A stretch of DNA of 64,000 bases from Marisa cornuarietis (Eukaryota > Mollusca > Gastropoda > Architaenioglossa > Ampullariidae): positions 1,577,001 to 1,641,000 of the forward strand of contig SMMW01000627.1 in the NCBI GenBank assembly GCA_004794655.1, in the 5' to 3' direction. Under the pieces are notes generated by a model. The model ran no database searches. It was given only the letters and a program-made list of their open reading frames with translations, and was not told where the DNA came from. A program made the position numbers and the translations under genes. Below are positions 48,864 to 60,400 of this stretch, one piece after another. Each line of letters starts with the position of its first letter. The first letter of the stretch is position 1.

Positions 48864-50310
48864 AACAGGGATCTGGAGAGTCTGAAGCAAAGTGTGCAAC
48901 TGGTGCTTCATCAGGCGGAGGCTGAAGCGGAGGACATCAAGCACGCTCTTCAGAGTCTCGTGGCCAAAGTGCTGACCGGCCACATGTCACTGACCGAGTT
49001 CCAGGAGGTGGTGCCCAAGTTTCAAGGTGACGATCTTCTCCACAACAATTTTTGTGCTCGGCTGCTTGTTTATACAGTTCTGCGAATTTAGCCACAAGGC
49101 AGCGAGCAAACAAAACAGACGTAAAAACGAAAAAAAAAATAAATGCTTTTAAATAAAAAATTAAAATACCCGTTAAAATAAATAAAGAAGGAAAGAAAAA
49201 ATTCAATCAACTGTCCAGCCGTTTTATTACTCATAAATATTATTTGCAAAAGTCACTTCCTCTTTATGTTAAACTTTTAAATTACTGAATAGGTCTGCTC
49301 TTTTGAATATTAGCAATACAGTTGTCTCTTTAAATTTGTTCATTCATCCCGAAACTGGGGAGGGGTTGGTTACCAGTCGTAGGAGAGATCTGATGGCAGT
49401 GTATACTGGGGTACATTCTCAGGCGGGTGGCGACCGGCTCTGCCGGCGGGAGTTTACCTCTGCTACGCTCCATCAGATCTCCCCCTTCGTTGTCTCTTTT
49501 TACCTGCAGCTAATGATCTTAGAGAACAAGACCGTAGATGATGATGATGATGTCTTCAAACTATGTCTACGACTGTTGTTTGCTGCCACAGAGATCGCTA
49601 ACGAGCTGCTTGCCAAGCTGAGGGAGGGAGTGCTGGCGGAGGTGCACAAGTTGGCTGGCAGCAAGCGGCAGACACTGGACCTCAGCATCATAACCCACTT
49701 CCTGCAAGGCCTGGAGACTCAGGGCCAGGCGGTGAGTCGTCATGTTCCTCATTCCACCCCCATTTCATGGCCTCCCTCTATATATTATAGTCTCTCTACC
49801 TCGCCCTCGGCGAAGCTCTGTTTAATGGTTAAAACGTTGCAAATGTACACAAATAACGGTTAAAAATACCGACACCTGCGTTTAGTTCTGTGTTAAAGTG
49901 TTTACATGCCTGCTAAAAAGTTTATTATGTTTTTGTCTGTTTGACAGCTCTTGCATTTATTAATATGTGTCTGTGGTCATATGCACACATGGCTATTACC
50001 TGATTTAGTTCAAACTCGACTGTGTACTTTGTCGATTAGTCAAGGTGTACAAATCTTTATGGTCTACACATCTTCACAGATGTATGATCGAGAGTGCCTG
50101 TGTTTTCTAGGCCTTGTCTTCATCTCGTCACCAGTCACACCCCAGTCAGGAAAGAGAATGATAGTAAAATTCTGTGTGCAGGTATTTGGCCAGGTGCTTC
50201 AACAGATCCAAGCTTTGGCTAACCCGGGTAACATACTGTCCCTGCTGGTTGAAGCTGCCAGCAAGCTGGGCTTAACCAACGTTTTGGGTGGGTTGTCTTT
50301 TTCACGCGCC

Positions 50311-50364
<54 letters not shown>

Positions 50365-50592
50365 TAATCCATTAGTTATGTAAGTGTTCGGTACTATAAA
50401 CACTAATAATTCATTAGTTCTTTGTTCTGTATCTACTTAGTCCACGTCTCTTCCTCGTTTTAAGCGCTAAGAGCATGCTCTCTATGAGTGTGAATATGCG
50501 CTATAAAAATCTTCACTATTATTATTATTAGTTGTCTAAGTGTTTGGTGGTGTGTTGATGTTCCAGGTTCCCTGACCGGTTTGATTGGCTAA
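46208..50592 (+). CDS. Secreted leucine-rich helical protein A, seven exons (novel family)
   Basis: Exons 46208-46327, 47144-47228, 48428-48503, 48869-49026, 49592-49731, 50182-50287 and 50567-50592 join in frame to 236 aa. The first donor (gtctct) is weak but fits the paralogue alignment. Residues 1-15 are a signal peptide (MRTLVLLLLLGSALS). The mature protein is rich in Leu, Ala and Gln, has no cysteine, and reads as a series of amphipathic helices ('SFFQSLGNVFSSTFDSL', 'LESLKQSVQLVLHQAEAEAE', 'IANELLAKLREGVLAEVHKL', 'ILSLLVEAASKLGL'). A K-N-A-T-G-K-R motif combines an N-glycosylation sequon with a dibasic site, and a second dibasic site is G-S-K-R-Q. The end is GLIG. No cysteine or lectin-type domain is present. 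I recognise no family. Secreted lipid- or surface-binding helical proteins are one possibility by analogy; no function is shown. AATAAA at 50663-50668. Confidence 0.82.
46328..46500. repeat. Minisatellite abutting the first splice donor of gene A
   Basis: About five copies of a 36-37-base unit (TCTGTTCTCACCTGTCTTG followed by TGTTAACTGACAG) start at the exon 1 boundary. Several copies contain GGTCTCTG or GGTCTGTG-like donor contexts. Confidence 0.85.
48793..48862. repeat. GAT trinucleotide microsatellite at the exon 4 acceptor of gene A
   Basis: About 23 GAT units run to within six bases of the exon that starts at 48869 (acceptor ATTAACAG). The methionine run predicted across it is not translated in this gene model. 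Confidence 0.95.
50311..50361. repeat. CA microsatellite
   Basis: A CA run lies just after exon 6 of gene A. Confidence 0.95.
50413..50530 (+). mobile_element. LINE 3' tail, inverted relative to the copy at 52.2 kb
   Basis: The segment from TGTTCTGTATCTACTTAGTC to CGCTATAAAAATCTTCACTA plus an ATT repeat is almost identical to the reverse complement of 52163-52275. Only the 3' terminus is present. It lies in the last intron of gene A. Confidence 0.85.
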
Positions 50593-50759
50593 GCTGACCT
50601 GTAGTGTTTGAAGCAGTACCGCGAGGTGAACACTCGTCACGATCGAGCTGTTGTCAAGGAAAAATAAAGGAAGAGAAATGTTTATTGAAACAGAGCTTTT
50701 CTTTCGGCTTGGTAGTTTAACACTGTGAAATTTAACATGGAGGTTCGTTTAGACCGTGA

Positions 50760-51825
50760 GTACGTGGCACTACACAAGACGACGTGACGTTATACATTAT
50801 TACCTGATACTACACATTACTATGTGACACTACACATTACTACGTGAGACTACACAACACTAAGAACACTGCACTACACACCACTAAATACATCACACTA
50901 CACGGAACTGTGCACATCACCATTACACGACACTGTGTGCAGTCGCATCACTAACTACACACTACAGCTACATCGCACTACACAACAATAACTATATCGC
51001 ACTACACAACAATAACTACATCGCACTACACAACAACAACTACATCGCACCACACAACAATAAATACATCGCACCACACACAACAATAAATACATCACAC
51101 TACACAACAATAACTATATCGCACTACACAACAATAACTATATCGCACTACACAACAATAACTATATCGCACCACACAACAACAACTACATCGCACTACA
51201 CAACAATAAATACATCGCACCACATAACAACAGCTACATCGCACTACACAACAACAACAACAACTACATCGCACCACACACAACAATAAATACATCACAC
51301 TACACAACAATAACTATATCGCACCACACAACAACAACTACATCGCACTACACAACAATAACTACATCGCACCACACACAACAATAAATACATCACACTA
51401 CACAACAATAACTACATCGCACCACACAACAACAGCTACATCGCACTACACAACAACAACTACATCGCACCACACACAACAATAAATACATCACACTACA
51501 CAACAATAACTATATCGCACCACACAACAACAACTACATCGCACTACACAACAATAACTACATCGCACCACACACAACAATAAATACATCACACTACACA
51601 ACAATAACTACATCGCCCCACACAACAACAACTACATCGCACCACACAACAACAGCTACATCGCACTACACAACAACAACTACATCGCACCACACAACAA
51701 CAACTACATCGCACCACACAACAATAACTACATCGCACCACACAACAATAACTACATCGCACAACACAACAACAACTACATCGCACAACACAACAATACA
51801 TACATCGCACCACACAGCACCAAAT
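50760..51825. repeat. 24-26-bp satellite array
   Basis: About 40 units of the form CACTACACAACAATAACTACATCG (given here as type; units vary between 24 and 26 bases). The array starts just past the gene A poly(A) signal. The Cys/Val/Tyr-rich minus-strand frames over it (51310-51095, 51873-51589) arise from the repeat. Confidence 0.95.
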
Positions 51826-52162
51826 GCTTTCCACTGTTCGAATTCCCAGCACATCATTTACAGGTGAAACCACTGTCAGTTTTTAAGGATGGCACGCGCT
51901 TTCATCCCAGGAAGGGGGAGGCTCATTCAGCAGCTGTGTAGGTAATCTTTTGTAAGACACCAGCTGTCTGAAGGACAAGTGACCTCAAAGAATGCTGTGA
52001 TGCCGCCTGAACGATATATAATATGAGGATTCACTCAAAGATGGCATCATGCATGTCTGTTCAGGATCACAATACAGTCCTGTTGCAATTCTGTTTATTA
52101 CAAGATCTATGAAAATGATTGTGGAGTCAACATCATGTCTAATAAAAGAAACAATCCAGTTC

Positions 52163-52996
52163 TCGTATTATAATAATAGTGAAGATTTTTATAGCGCATA
52201 TTCACACTCGTAGAGAGTATGCTCTTAGCGCTTAAAACGGGGAAGAGACGTGGACTAAGTAGATACAGAACACAGGGGACGAAAGAAAACGACAGTACTG
52301 ACAAAAACAGATAACAAAAGGCATCAAGTAACAGGAACAGAGAAAAATAGTGATGGGTAAAGTAGCAAGAGGGAAGGGGGGGGTAAGGACTAGCATTGTG
52401 GACTAGGAGTAGTGCTCAGGGAAGAGGTGCGTTTTCAGTGCAGATTTGAAGGATTCAATTGTAGGAAGGTGGCGGATATGGAGAGGAAGAGAGTTCCATT
52501 GTTTTGCAGCACAGTAGCCAAAAGTCCTGTGACCATATGTTGTTGTTCTGGTGACAGGAACAGTCAGAGTACGGTTGTCAGAGGAAGAGCGGAGTTGTCT
52601 GGCCGGAGAGTAAGGGATGAGAAGTTCAGAGAAATAGTCAGGACAGGAGCCAGCAAAGAAATTAAAACACAGCACAGACAGTTTGTACTGAATGCGAGAA
52701 CGGACGGGTAGCCAGTGTAGAAAACGAAGGAGAGGTGTGACATGGTCCCGTTTCCTTGCTCTAAGTACCAGACGTGCAGCGGAGTTCTGTACTCTCTGGA
52801 GTTTCTGAATGAGAGATGAGGGGCAGCCTGCCAGCAAGGAGTTGCAGTAGTCAAGTCGTGAAAGAACAAACGCACAGACAAGAGTGTTGGTGGCACGTGT
52901 AGAGAGAAAGTGACGGATGGCACTGATCTTACGGAGCTCATAGTAGAAATTAGAAATTTTATCAACTTTGTACAGAATGTCTTCTAGTGTAGTCAT
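52163..52996 (-). mobile_element. L2/CR1-like LINE 3' end with open C-terminal frame
   Basis: The minus-strand frame 52996-52403 (197 codons) reads as the thumb and C-terminal part of a LINE reverse transcriptase: 'KISAIRHFLSTRATNTLVCA', 'VLSRLDYCNSLLAGCPSSLI', 'LQRVQNSAARLVLRARKRDH', 'LHWLPVRSRIQYKL', 'YCAAKQWNSLPLHIR', 'FKSALKTHLF'. No stop interrupts it. It is truncated 5' of the catalytic motifs. The 3' tail ends in an ATT repeat near 52165. It is the best-preserved copy of the family also seen at 15.7, 22.7, 25.1 and 50.4 kb. Confidence 0.9.
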
Positions 52997-53035
52997 AAAC
53001 AGAAGTTTATTTTATATATCTATATATAGATTGTT

Positions 53036-53036
53036 T

Positions 53037-53081
<45 letters not shown>

Positions 53082-53280
53082 TTATAGCTGCTTATGAAGT
53101 ACAGAATGTGCAATCTCGTTTCTGTCCTGTTATTACCACTGCTTTAATAATACCAAAACTCATACTTTTATTAACATCAAATGAACCAAACTACTGCATG
53201 CATGCGCACGTTGGTGTGTGTGTGTGTGTGTGTGTGTGAGTGTGTGTGTGTGTGTGTGCGTGTGTGTGTGTGTGTGTGTC
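53036..53280. repeat. CA and TG microsatellites
   Basis: A CA run lies at 53036-53076 and a TG run at 53214-53280. A plus-strand frame continuing to 53576 begins after an acceptor-like CACCCCACAG and contains 'KCSQECLAQCGSSK'; it is not otherwise supported. Confidence 0.9.
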
Positions 53281-53576
53281 CCATGCACTTACCACTCTAC
53301 ACCTGCCACCCCTTCCTCCGCTCCCCCCACCCCACAGGACACACCTGTTTAGATGGAGATGGCACCGGACTGGGTTATATGCGAAAGATTCCTGTGCAAG
53401 TTATAAACAGATTGGGATCTGAGCATAAACCGTTATTTTTACATCAAATATCTCTGGATGAGTGGCTCTACAAACATCCTCATATCATAAAGATCTTAAA
53501 GGAACTCAGTGGCAAGAGAAACAGTGGATTCAAGTGTTCTCAAGAATGTCTGGCACAGTGTGGATCCTCAAAATAA

Positions 53577-55407
53577 GCAAACTGTCTTTGATACTTTGGG
53601 TTCGGTTACCTGCAAATAAATACCGCAGCTGGCTTTTTTTAAAATAAAGCGAAAGGATTTTAAATATCTGAAAAATCGTAAAAAGAAAGCTTTTGGTTTT
53701 ATTCAGTGTCAAGAGTGCTGGTTAAAAGCGAAAGACAAAAGTGTGATAGTAGATTTGACATATGACAGAAGCCCATAACCCCGAAACCATTGCTGACCCC
53801 GATCTCTCTCGGTCGAAGTGTTCTCATCGTGCTTATCTCGGTCTCACATCTCACCTGCCCGCTTACATCTTTATCTTGACGATAACTGGCGTCCTTCACC
53901 TGTGAACACTGCTCACCGACAGACATCGTGATACAGGACAGGGATGCCACTGTAAACGCTGACTCTAGCCAGTGTCAAGAACGACTGCAGAGGAAAATCA
54001 CGATGGAAGACCAAGGAAGGCATAATCTATTGCCATCTTGGACATCAACGTGTGTCCGCGCCCACTAGCTCACATGTAGAAATACATTTCTTTCTCGTAC
54101 CTGTAGATATTTATGTTTGTGTATCTGTGTAAATGTACATTTATTCTCTAACTCAAAACTTGTATTACTTAATTTGATTGGAAATTAATAAATTTAATCA
54201 AGTTCAAAGATCCAAAATGTGTGTACAGGTTTTTAAATTCTTTAAAATTTGCTTTTCTGGAAGATAACCCGTTTTGGTACTTGTTACCACTTGCAAGCAA
54301 AAATAAATCAAATGGATGTACACACAATCACTATAAGACTACAGCAGCCATATGAACAAGTTAACTGCCTTGCAGCAAGAAGGGTTTGATTGTATGGCAG
54401 CCTGCAGACCCACATAGATAGTGGGCAATGCTGTCAGGACATCACGATGGGCGTGACTGCATTGTGAACACATCGTAAACCCAGTGAACTCAAATCGGGC
54501 ACTGAACAGTTAAAAAACAGAAAATCAAACTTTCAAACCCTGCAGCACAAACGTTTGTTCAATACGACTTTTCCTGGCCTACCGTTTCTAGGATTTCAAG
54601 TTCGAAATAAACTTCAGGATAGCTATACCAAGAAGCTGGTAAAAAAAAAAGTAATGAAAATCGTTCAGAAATAAATGCATTGTTTGAAGAGACTCAGAAA
54701 TCAGAAAGTTCTTGCTTTTTAATTAATTTTTTTTAAACAGTATCCCTACAAAAAAATCAGCAGATGTTATCAAAGATCACGTGACAGTAGAAATCAACAG
54801 AAATCGCGTGACAGTCTACTTGCCCGAGATGTGCACAAAAACGAACAGGACGGATGCTAAGCGCACTCCTGAGTGTATAAAGGACAGCTCTTTCTTTCCT
54901 TCTCTCCCTATATTCTTCCTCATCGATCCACTCACCCACTCACAAACTCACTCGCTCACTCGCTCGTCTATTAGCTCATCTATTAGCTCGTCTATTATCT
55001 CCTCGATTGGGTTTCCTTCCTTCAACCTCCGCATCAACGCATCAGTCCTGCACCAGGGTGCTCTGTACCAGTGGTGCCAACATGATGCTGACCAACAACT
55101 GCAACAAGCTAATCTTCGTCCAGTTCGACATTTTGCACAAATCAAAGCAGTCATAAGATCAGATACAGCAGCCAAGTGAAATCTTTTCTCTTCATGGCCT
55201 AAGGTTTTTTTTTTGTCCCTCCAGAATTGCGTCATTCGTCATTCTTATCGCTTCTTAACGATCGTGAGGTCGTTCTTGAGTATTTTAAGTCTGTTGGACG
55301 GGAGAAAGGGGGGGGTCAGGAGACACGGGAGGTGGTTTTATTCTTCTGTGTACTTTCTTTTTACACATTCAACACTTATCGTACTTTTTTTTAATCAGAA
55401 AAACTGG
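53577..55407. other. Intergenic stretch between genes A and B
   Basis: No exon is supported. A TATAAAGG at 54876-54883 followed by a pyrimidine-rich leader resembles the promoters of genes A and B, but no associated coding exon was found. The CTCA/CTAT-rich tract at 54930-55000 is low complexity. Confidence 0.45.
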
Positions 55408-55456
55408 TATAAAAAGGACCCCCACCTGTTCACGCTATCTGACACTGGATCACCAG
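55408..55456 (+). promoter_or_regulatory. TATA promoter and noncoding first exon of gene B
   Basis: TATAAAAA at 55408-55415 is followed by ACACTGGATCACCAG and a donor gtgaga at 55457. The ATG exon has its own acceptor (TTCTTCCAG, about 57402-57410). The layout copies that of gene A. Confidence 0.55.
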
Positions 55457-56262
55457 GTGAGAAACTATCTTACTTTCTCTCGAACGGAAACAAAATTCCG
55501 TAGAAAGAACTTGTTACGTTTTTGATGGCTTTGACTATCTATCCCTAGAATGTTTTCCGCATTTGAAAGTTACAAACAAATCTCGCATGTTATCAAAGTT
55601 TGTAAACTATATTAATAATAAAAAGATGACAAAAATACAGTAACATCCAGAGAATAATCAACCTCAGACGAACTGTAATGAAAATGCTTTCTGCAGATTG
55701 GAAGAAAGGTATAACTATGGTTACGGGATTTTCAGACACTGTGCATTGAACAGACATCTCCTTCCTTCCAGAAAAGTCATTAAATATCTCTTTAATTACC
55801 TTCGTTCTTTCTACGCCCATGAACTTTCAAAATGGCGTGGAGTTTTCAGATATGGCGTGAGTAATAAAAGAGAAAGGTCTAATTGAGCTACTTCTTCTTC
55901 ACGTACAAAGGTTTGATAATTGGAGAAAAACTCAAAACGTGCTTTTCTACTGCGTCCTGTAGAGACAAAAGCAGAAGAGAAATGCATAATAAAATTTTCT
56001 CTACACTCCCTCCATCTACCACATCATTTCGCACAGAATTCCTACTACATTCCCTTCTTCCTATCTGTCGAAAAAGATGGAATGTCAACAAGAGTTGTTT
56101 TTTTTTCCAAATAACTGGGTTGAGCTGAGTAGAAGATTCTAGTTCATCAAATCTTAGCGACTTCTCCGTTTCTGTTCTCGAGATACAAGCCTGCTAAACA
56201 TCACAATGCGCAGAAAGAGGTCACATCGTAATGTCACGAATGTTTTCCGATGTGACTTATTG

Positions 56263-57213
56263 TACGAGGGATGTTCCACTTCCGTCCGAACTGGGCAATA
56301 AACCGAACTCGGATAATTTTTTAAAACATTTTTCTCTTATTCTTCAACATTTTAAAAACTTTTTAAACATAGTCACCCCCAATTGCAACATATTTTTCGG
56401 CCCTATGGATCTATTTTTTAAAACACTCCAAAAACGCCGATTTTGGCATCAGTTTCGGCTGTTTCCTCACTCCCGCAATAATCAAATCATCGACTGGGCC
56501 TTGGTTTCAAGGTCCAGATTGTAAAACCAACATTTATCACCTGTGGTGATGCGCTTGAAGCCAGGAGAACCCCCATGATTGAATGTTTCCAAGAATTCCT
56601 TGCACCAGTCCACACGACTTTTCTTTTGCTGGTCCGTCAGCAACCTTGGCACCCAGCGAGCTGACTTCTTGTTGAAGTTCAAATCGTGATGAATGATCCT
56701 GTGAAGACTTGTAGAAGGAATTCCCAGCTCCATCTCCCTGATGGTCACACGGCCATCACTTTCCAAGAATTCACAAACTTTGTCGACATTGTCTGGGTCT
56801 CTTGACCCCCCCCCCCTAGGCCTTGGTTCATGATGTTCGTCATTACAGGTGAAATGACCACTGCCAAATCGCTGAAACCAGTCTGTGACAGTCGGTTTAA
56901 ATCGAGCATCATCGCCATAAGTTCTTTCAGCTCCTGCAAACTGTCAACAGCCTGAAAGCCACGCCAGATATGATGCAACCTGATCACTCGAAAGTCACGC
57001 GCTGACAGCGCTGGTGGATCACTTGGTGGAGCGCACACCGACTTGCTTCTTTTCTCCATCCTGGAAAAACTAGGAGGGAAAAAATTATTTTTAAAATGTG
57101 GAAACACCCTGAAGAATCCCTCTATCGAGTCCACATGGGCTACCCTCGATGAAAGCTCGCGAATCCTGAAATCCTGAAAATGTGAATCCGGGTGGAAGTG
57201 GAACATCTCTGTA
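56263..57213 (-). mobile_element. mariner element, internally deleted, inside the 5' intron of gene B
   Basis: The ends share GATGTTCCACTTCC in inverted orientation (56270-56283, and 57207-57194 in reverse) and are flanked by TA. Minus-strand coding blocks in shifted frames include 'TDWFQRFGSGHF', 'VCEFLESDGRVTIREMELGI', 'SLHRIIHHDLNFNKKSARWV', 'LTDQQKKSRVDWCKEFLE' and 'ITTGDKCWFY' (first catalytic aspartate region). The part with the other two aspartates is deleted, leaving only the C-terminal tail. Confidence 0.85.
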
Positions 57214-57422
57214 TGTGGTCACAGCTCTCCGATAGCCCTATAGCACCATAAGTGTATCCACATCATTTCTAATGCCGGCGTCTTTTGACCTCTCTGTGTG
57301 CTTGGTGGTGTGTAGAAGCCTGTACATACTATTATGGACTGAGCTCCACAAAATACTATTTGCACTTTTTAAAGCTCTTTTTAAAATAAAAGTAAACTCT
57401 GATTCTTCCAGAACTGCCCAAC

Positions 57423-60400
57423 ATGAAGGTTGCCGTTGTGGTCGTGCTGCTTCTCGTCGCCGGTCAGCTGCCTCAGAACGATGCTAGCTTCCTGAGTTCG
57501 CTCGGGCAGTTCTTCAGCAGCGCCTTGGACTCTTTCACCCAAACGGCGCTGCAAGCGCTTGCCAGCGTTGGACAGAAACTTATTCACAATGTGACTGCAA
57601 CCACCACCGGCCTCTTGTCGGAGACAGGACAAAGTTTGTCTACATACATATTATATACTCTATTGATCTGTGCTACCTATGCTGATGTCTTTACACAGAC
57701 TTTACCGAATATATTCAGCGTCGCTGTAACAATGCTTTATTACGAAACAATTGATATGTTTTTTATTGGCTAATGAGTAATACGCAAGTTGTGGTTTATC
57801 GCACAGATATGTTGAGATTAAGAATGTAAGGAACGGTCCACTCTAGCAATGACAATACCTGATGATATTAGGAGCGGTACACTAGCAATGATAATACCGA
57901 TGATATTAGGAGCGGTACACTAGCAATGATAATACCGATGATATTAGGAGCGGTACACTCTAGCAATGATAATACCTGATGATATTAGGAGCGGTACACT
58001 CTAGCAATGATAATACCTGATGATATTGGGAGCGATACACTCTAGCAATGATAATACCCGATGATATCAGGAGCGGTACAATCTAGCAATAATAATACCC
58101 GATGATATCAGGAGCGGTACACTAGCAATGATAATACCGATGATATTAGGAGCGGTACACTCTAGCAATGATAATACCTGATGATATTAGGAGCGGTACA
58201 CTCTAGCAATGATAATACCTGATGATATTAGGAGCGATACACTCTAGCAATGATAATACCCGATGATATCAGGAGCGGTACAATCTAGCAATAATAATAC
58301 CCGATGATATCAGGAGCGGTACACTAGCAATGATAATACCGATGATATTAGGAGCGGTACACTCTAGCAATGATAATACCTGATGATATTAGGAGCGGTA
58401 CACTCTAGCAATGATAATACCTGATGATATTAGGAGCGATACACTCTAGCAATGATAATACCCGATGATATCAGGAGCGGTACACTCTAGCAATGACAAT
58501 ACCCGATGATATTAGGAGCGGTACACTCTAGCAATGATAATACCTGATGATATTAGGAGCGATACACTCTAGCAATGATAATACTCGATGATATTACGAG
58601 CGGTACACTCTAGCAATGATAATACCCGATGATATCAGGAGTGGTACACTCTAGCAATGATAATACCCGATGATATTAGGAGCGGTACACTCTAGCAATG
58701 ACAATACCCGATGATATTAGGAGCGGTACACTCTAGCAATGACAATACTTAATGATATTACGAGCGGTACACTCTAGCAATGATAATACTCGATGATATT
58801 ACGAGCGGTACACTCTGGCAATGACAATATATGATAATATACTTATCGCAGTGCCACCCATCATACTTTATACTGACAAATGGCAAGTGCTAACAAATCC
58901 TGAAAATGTGAAATAATACAACTTTATCCAGTTTCGCTTTTACACAACTTAGTGAAACGGGTTCTGACCGGCTTCTTACCAAAATGCAGCTTTCAGGTAA
59001 AAAAAAAAGATCGAAATTTAACTGCTATAAGCATCTGGAAAAGTTCACGTGTCTACTATTTTCTCATTCTCTTTCTTTGCATGGAGAAACACTTGAAGTG
59101 ATTCCTTGCTTCAAGTTGTACATTTCTAGTGATTTCTTTGTGAGATCAGCGTTTTTCTCCACCATTATTACTACCATTATTATTAAGGTTGTTAAAAAAT
59201 TTGAAAGCAAACGAATAGAAACTGCTTCAGTGTGAATAGAGAGGAAATTCCGGCCTCCAGATCTGTTGACTGTGTATTTTCAGGTTGTTTGTACTAACTT
59301 TATCAGACTGCTTCTGTTAGCACCTTACTAAGTGTACTGTCACTCCGGAGTCTCGCTGGATTTTACAGGTCAAACTCCGGACTGTTTGTGTCGGTGCTTC
59401 TGATTACATAACCCAAACCCTAACTTTAATTGTTTTGCAGTGTTGCTCTTTGAACTCGGTGACCTCGCAAACTCAAGGAACGGAACTGGAAAGCGGGACC
59501 TCAGGTGAGCTGCGAGAGCTCTTCCTGATTTTCCTGACTACATCAGATTTTTCATTGCGATGGGAACTCTCTCTCAGCTACAGAGATTGTTTAACCTCTT
59601 CTGACTGTTGTTGATTGAATCCCTCAGGAATTTGTAGATACTGATGATATGGGAAGATAAAAGAATTCCGACTCAATTTTACTCGACACGAGCACGAAAC
59701 AGATAACAACATCTCTTCTTATTGTTGGTCTTTTTAAAGAGTAGTATTTAACTAATGAAAACATAAAAAGTAATGAGTACAGAGTAACAAAACGAAATTG
59801 GAATGCAAGAGAACGCTTTCGTCTAAAACTTGATAATAGCCTCTCATTCCTCTCAAGACGCTGACAAACAAGAGCGATCAACTCTGAAAATAAAGTTGTG
59901 GATAATGATGGTGATGACGATGGTGATAATTCGTGCGTGCAGCCACCTCTTGCAGGCTCTGGAGCAGCTGAAACAGGATCTGCCTACCGAGCTTGCCAGC
60001 GCGTTCGAAGAACTGAAAACTGAGGCCGAGAAATTTATGCAGGCTGCTTCTCAGGTCGTGGGACACCTGACCACAGGCCGCCTTGATCCCCAGGCTGTCT
60101 TGGAATCTATTCCTGAGCTGGAGAGTAAGTTCGATCGCTTTTGTGCCGGTAGTTAGATACAACCTTATGATAGAACTACCTCTCCGACATTGACAGAAAG
60201 TATGGAAATGGCGACAGTTCCAGAATGTAACGTATTCTAACGAAAAAAGCGATTCATATTTTCTTCTTCTCTGCCCTGTTCAGTAGGAAAATGACGGATG
60301 ATCTACGGGCTATCCTAGGTGGGTCAACAAGGAATTAGGTTGTTCATTTCGTGAGCTCGAGTATGCAGACAGTTCACGAATAAAACAAGAAAGTAAAGAA

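Noticed and set aside
48792..48868. Poly-methionine start for a frame into gene A exon 4
   Set aside because: It is a GAT microsatellite ending at a splice acceptor; the paralogue enters this exon by splicing.
49374..49490. Small inverted repeat around AGATCTGATGG in a gene A intron
   Set aside because: Only about 12 bases match; too short to separate from chance.
51095..51873. Cys/Val/Tyr-rich frames on the minus strand
   Set aside because: They are translations of the 24-26-bp satellite and have no independent support.
53181..53576. Possible exon ending KCSQECLAQCGSSK
   Set aside because: Only an acceptor-like CACCCCACAG and one open frame support it; the upstream part is a TG microsatellite and no partner exon was found.
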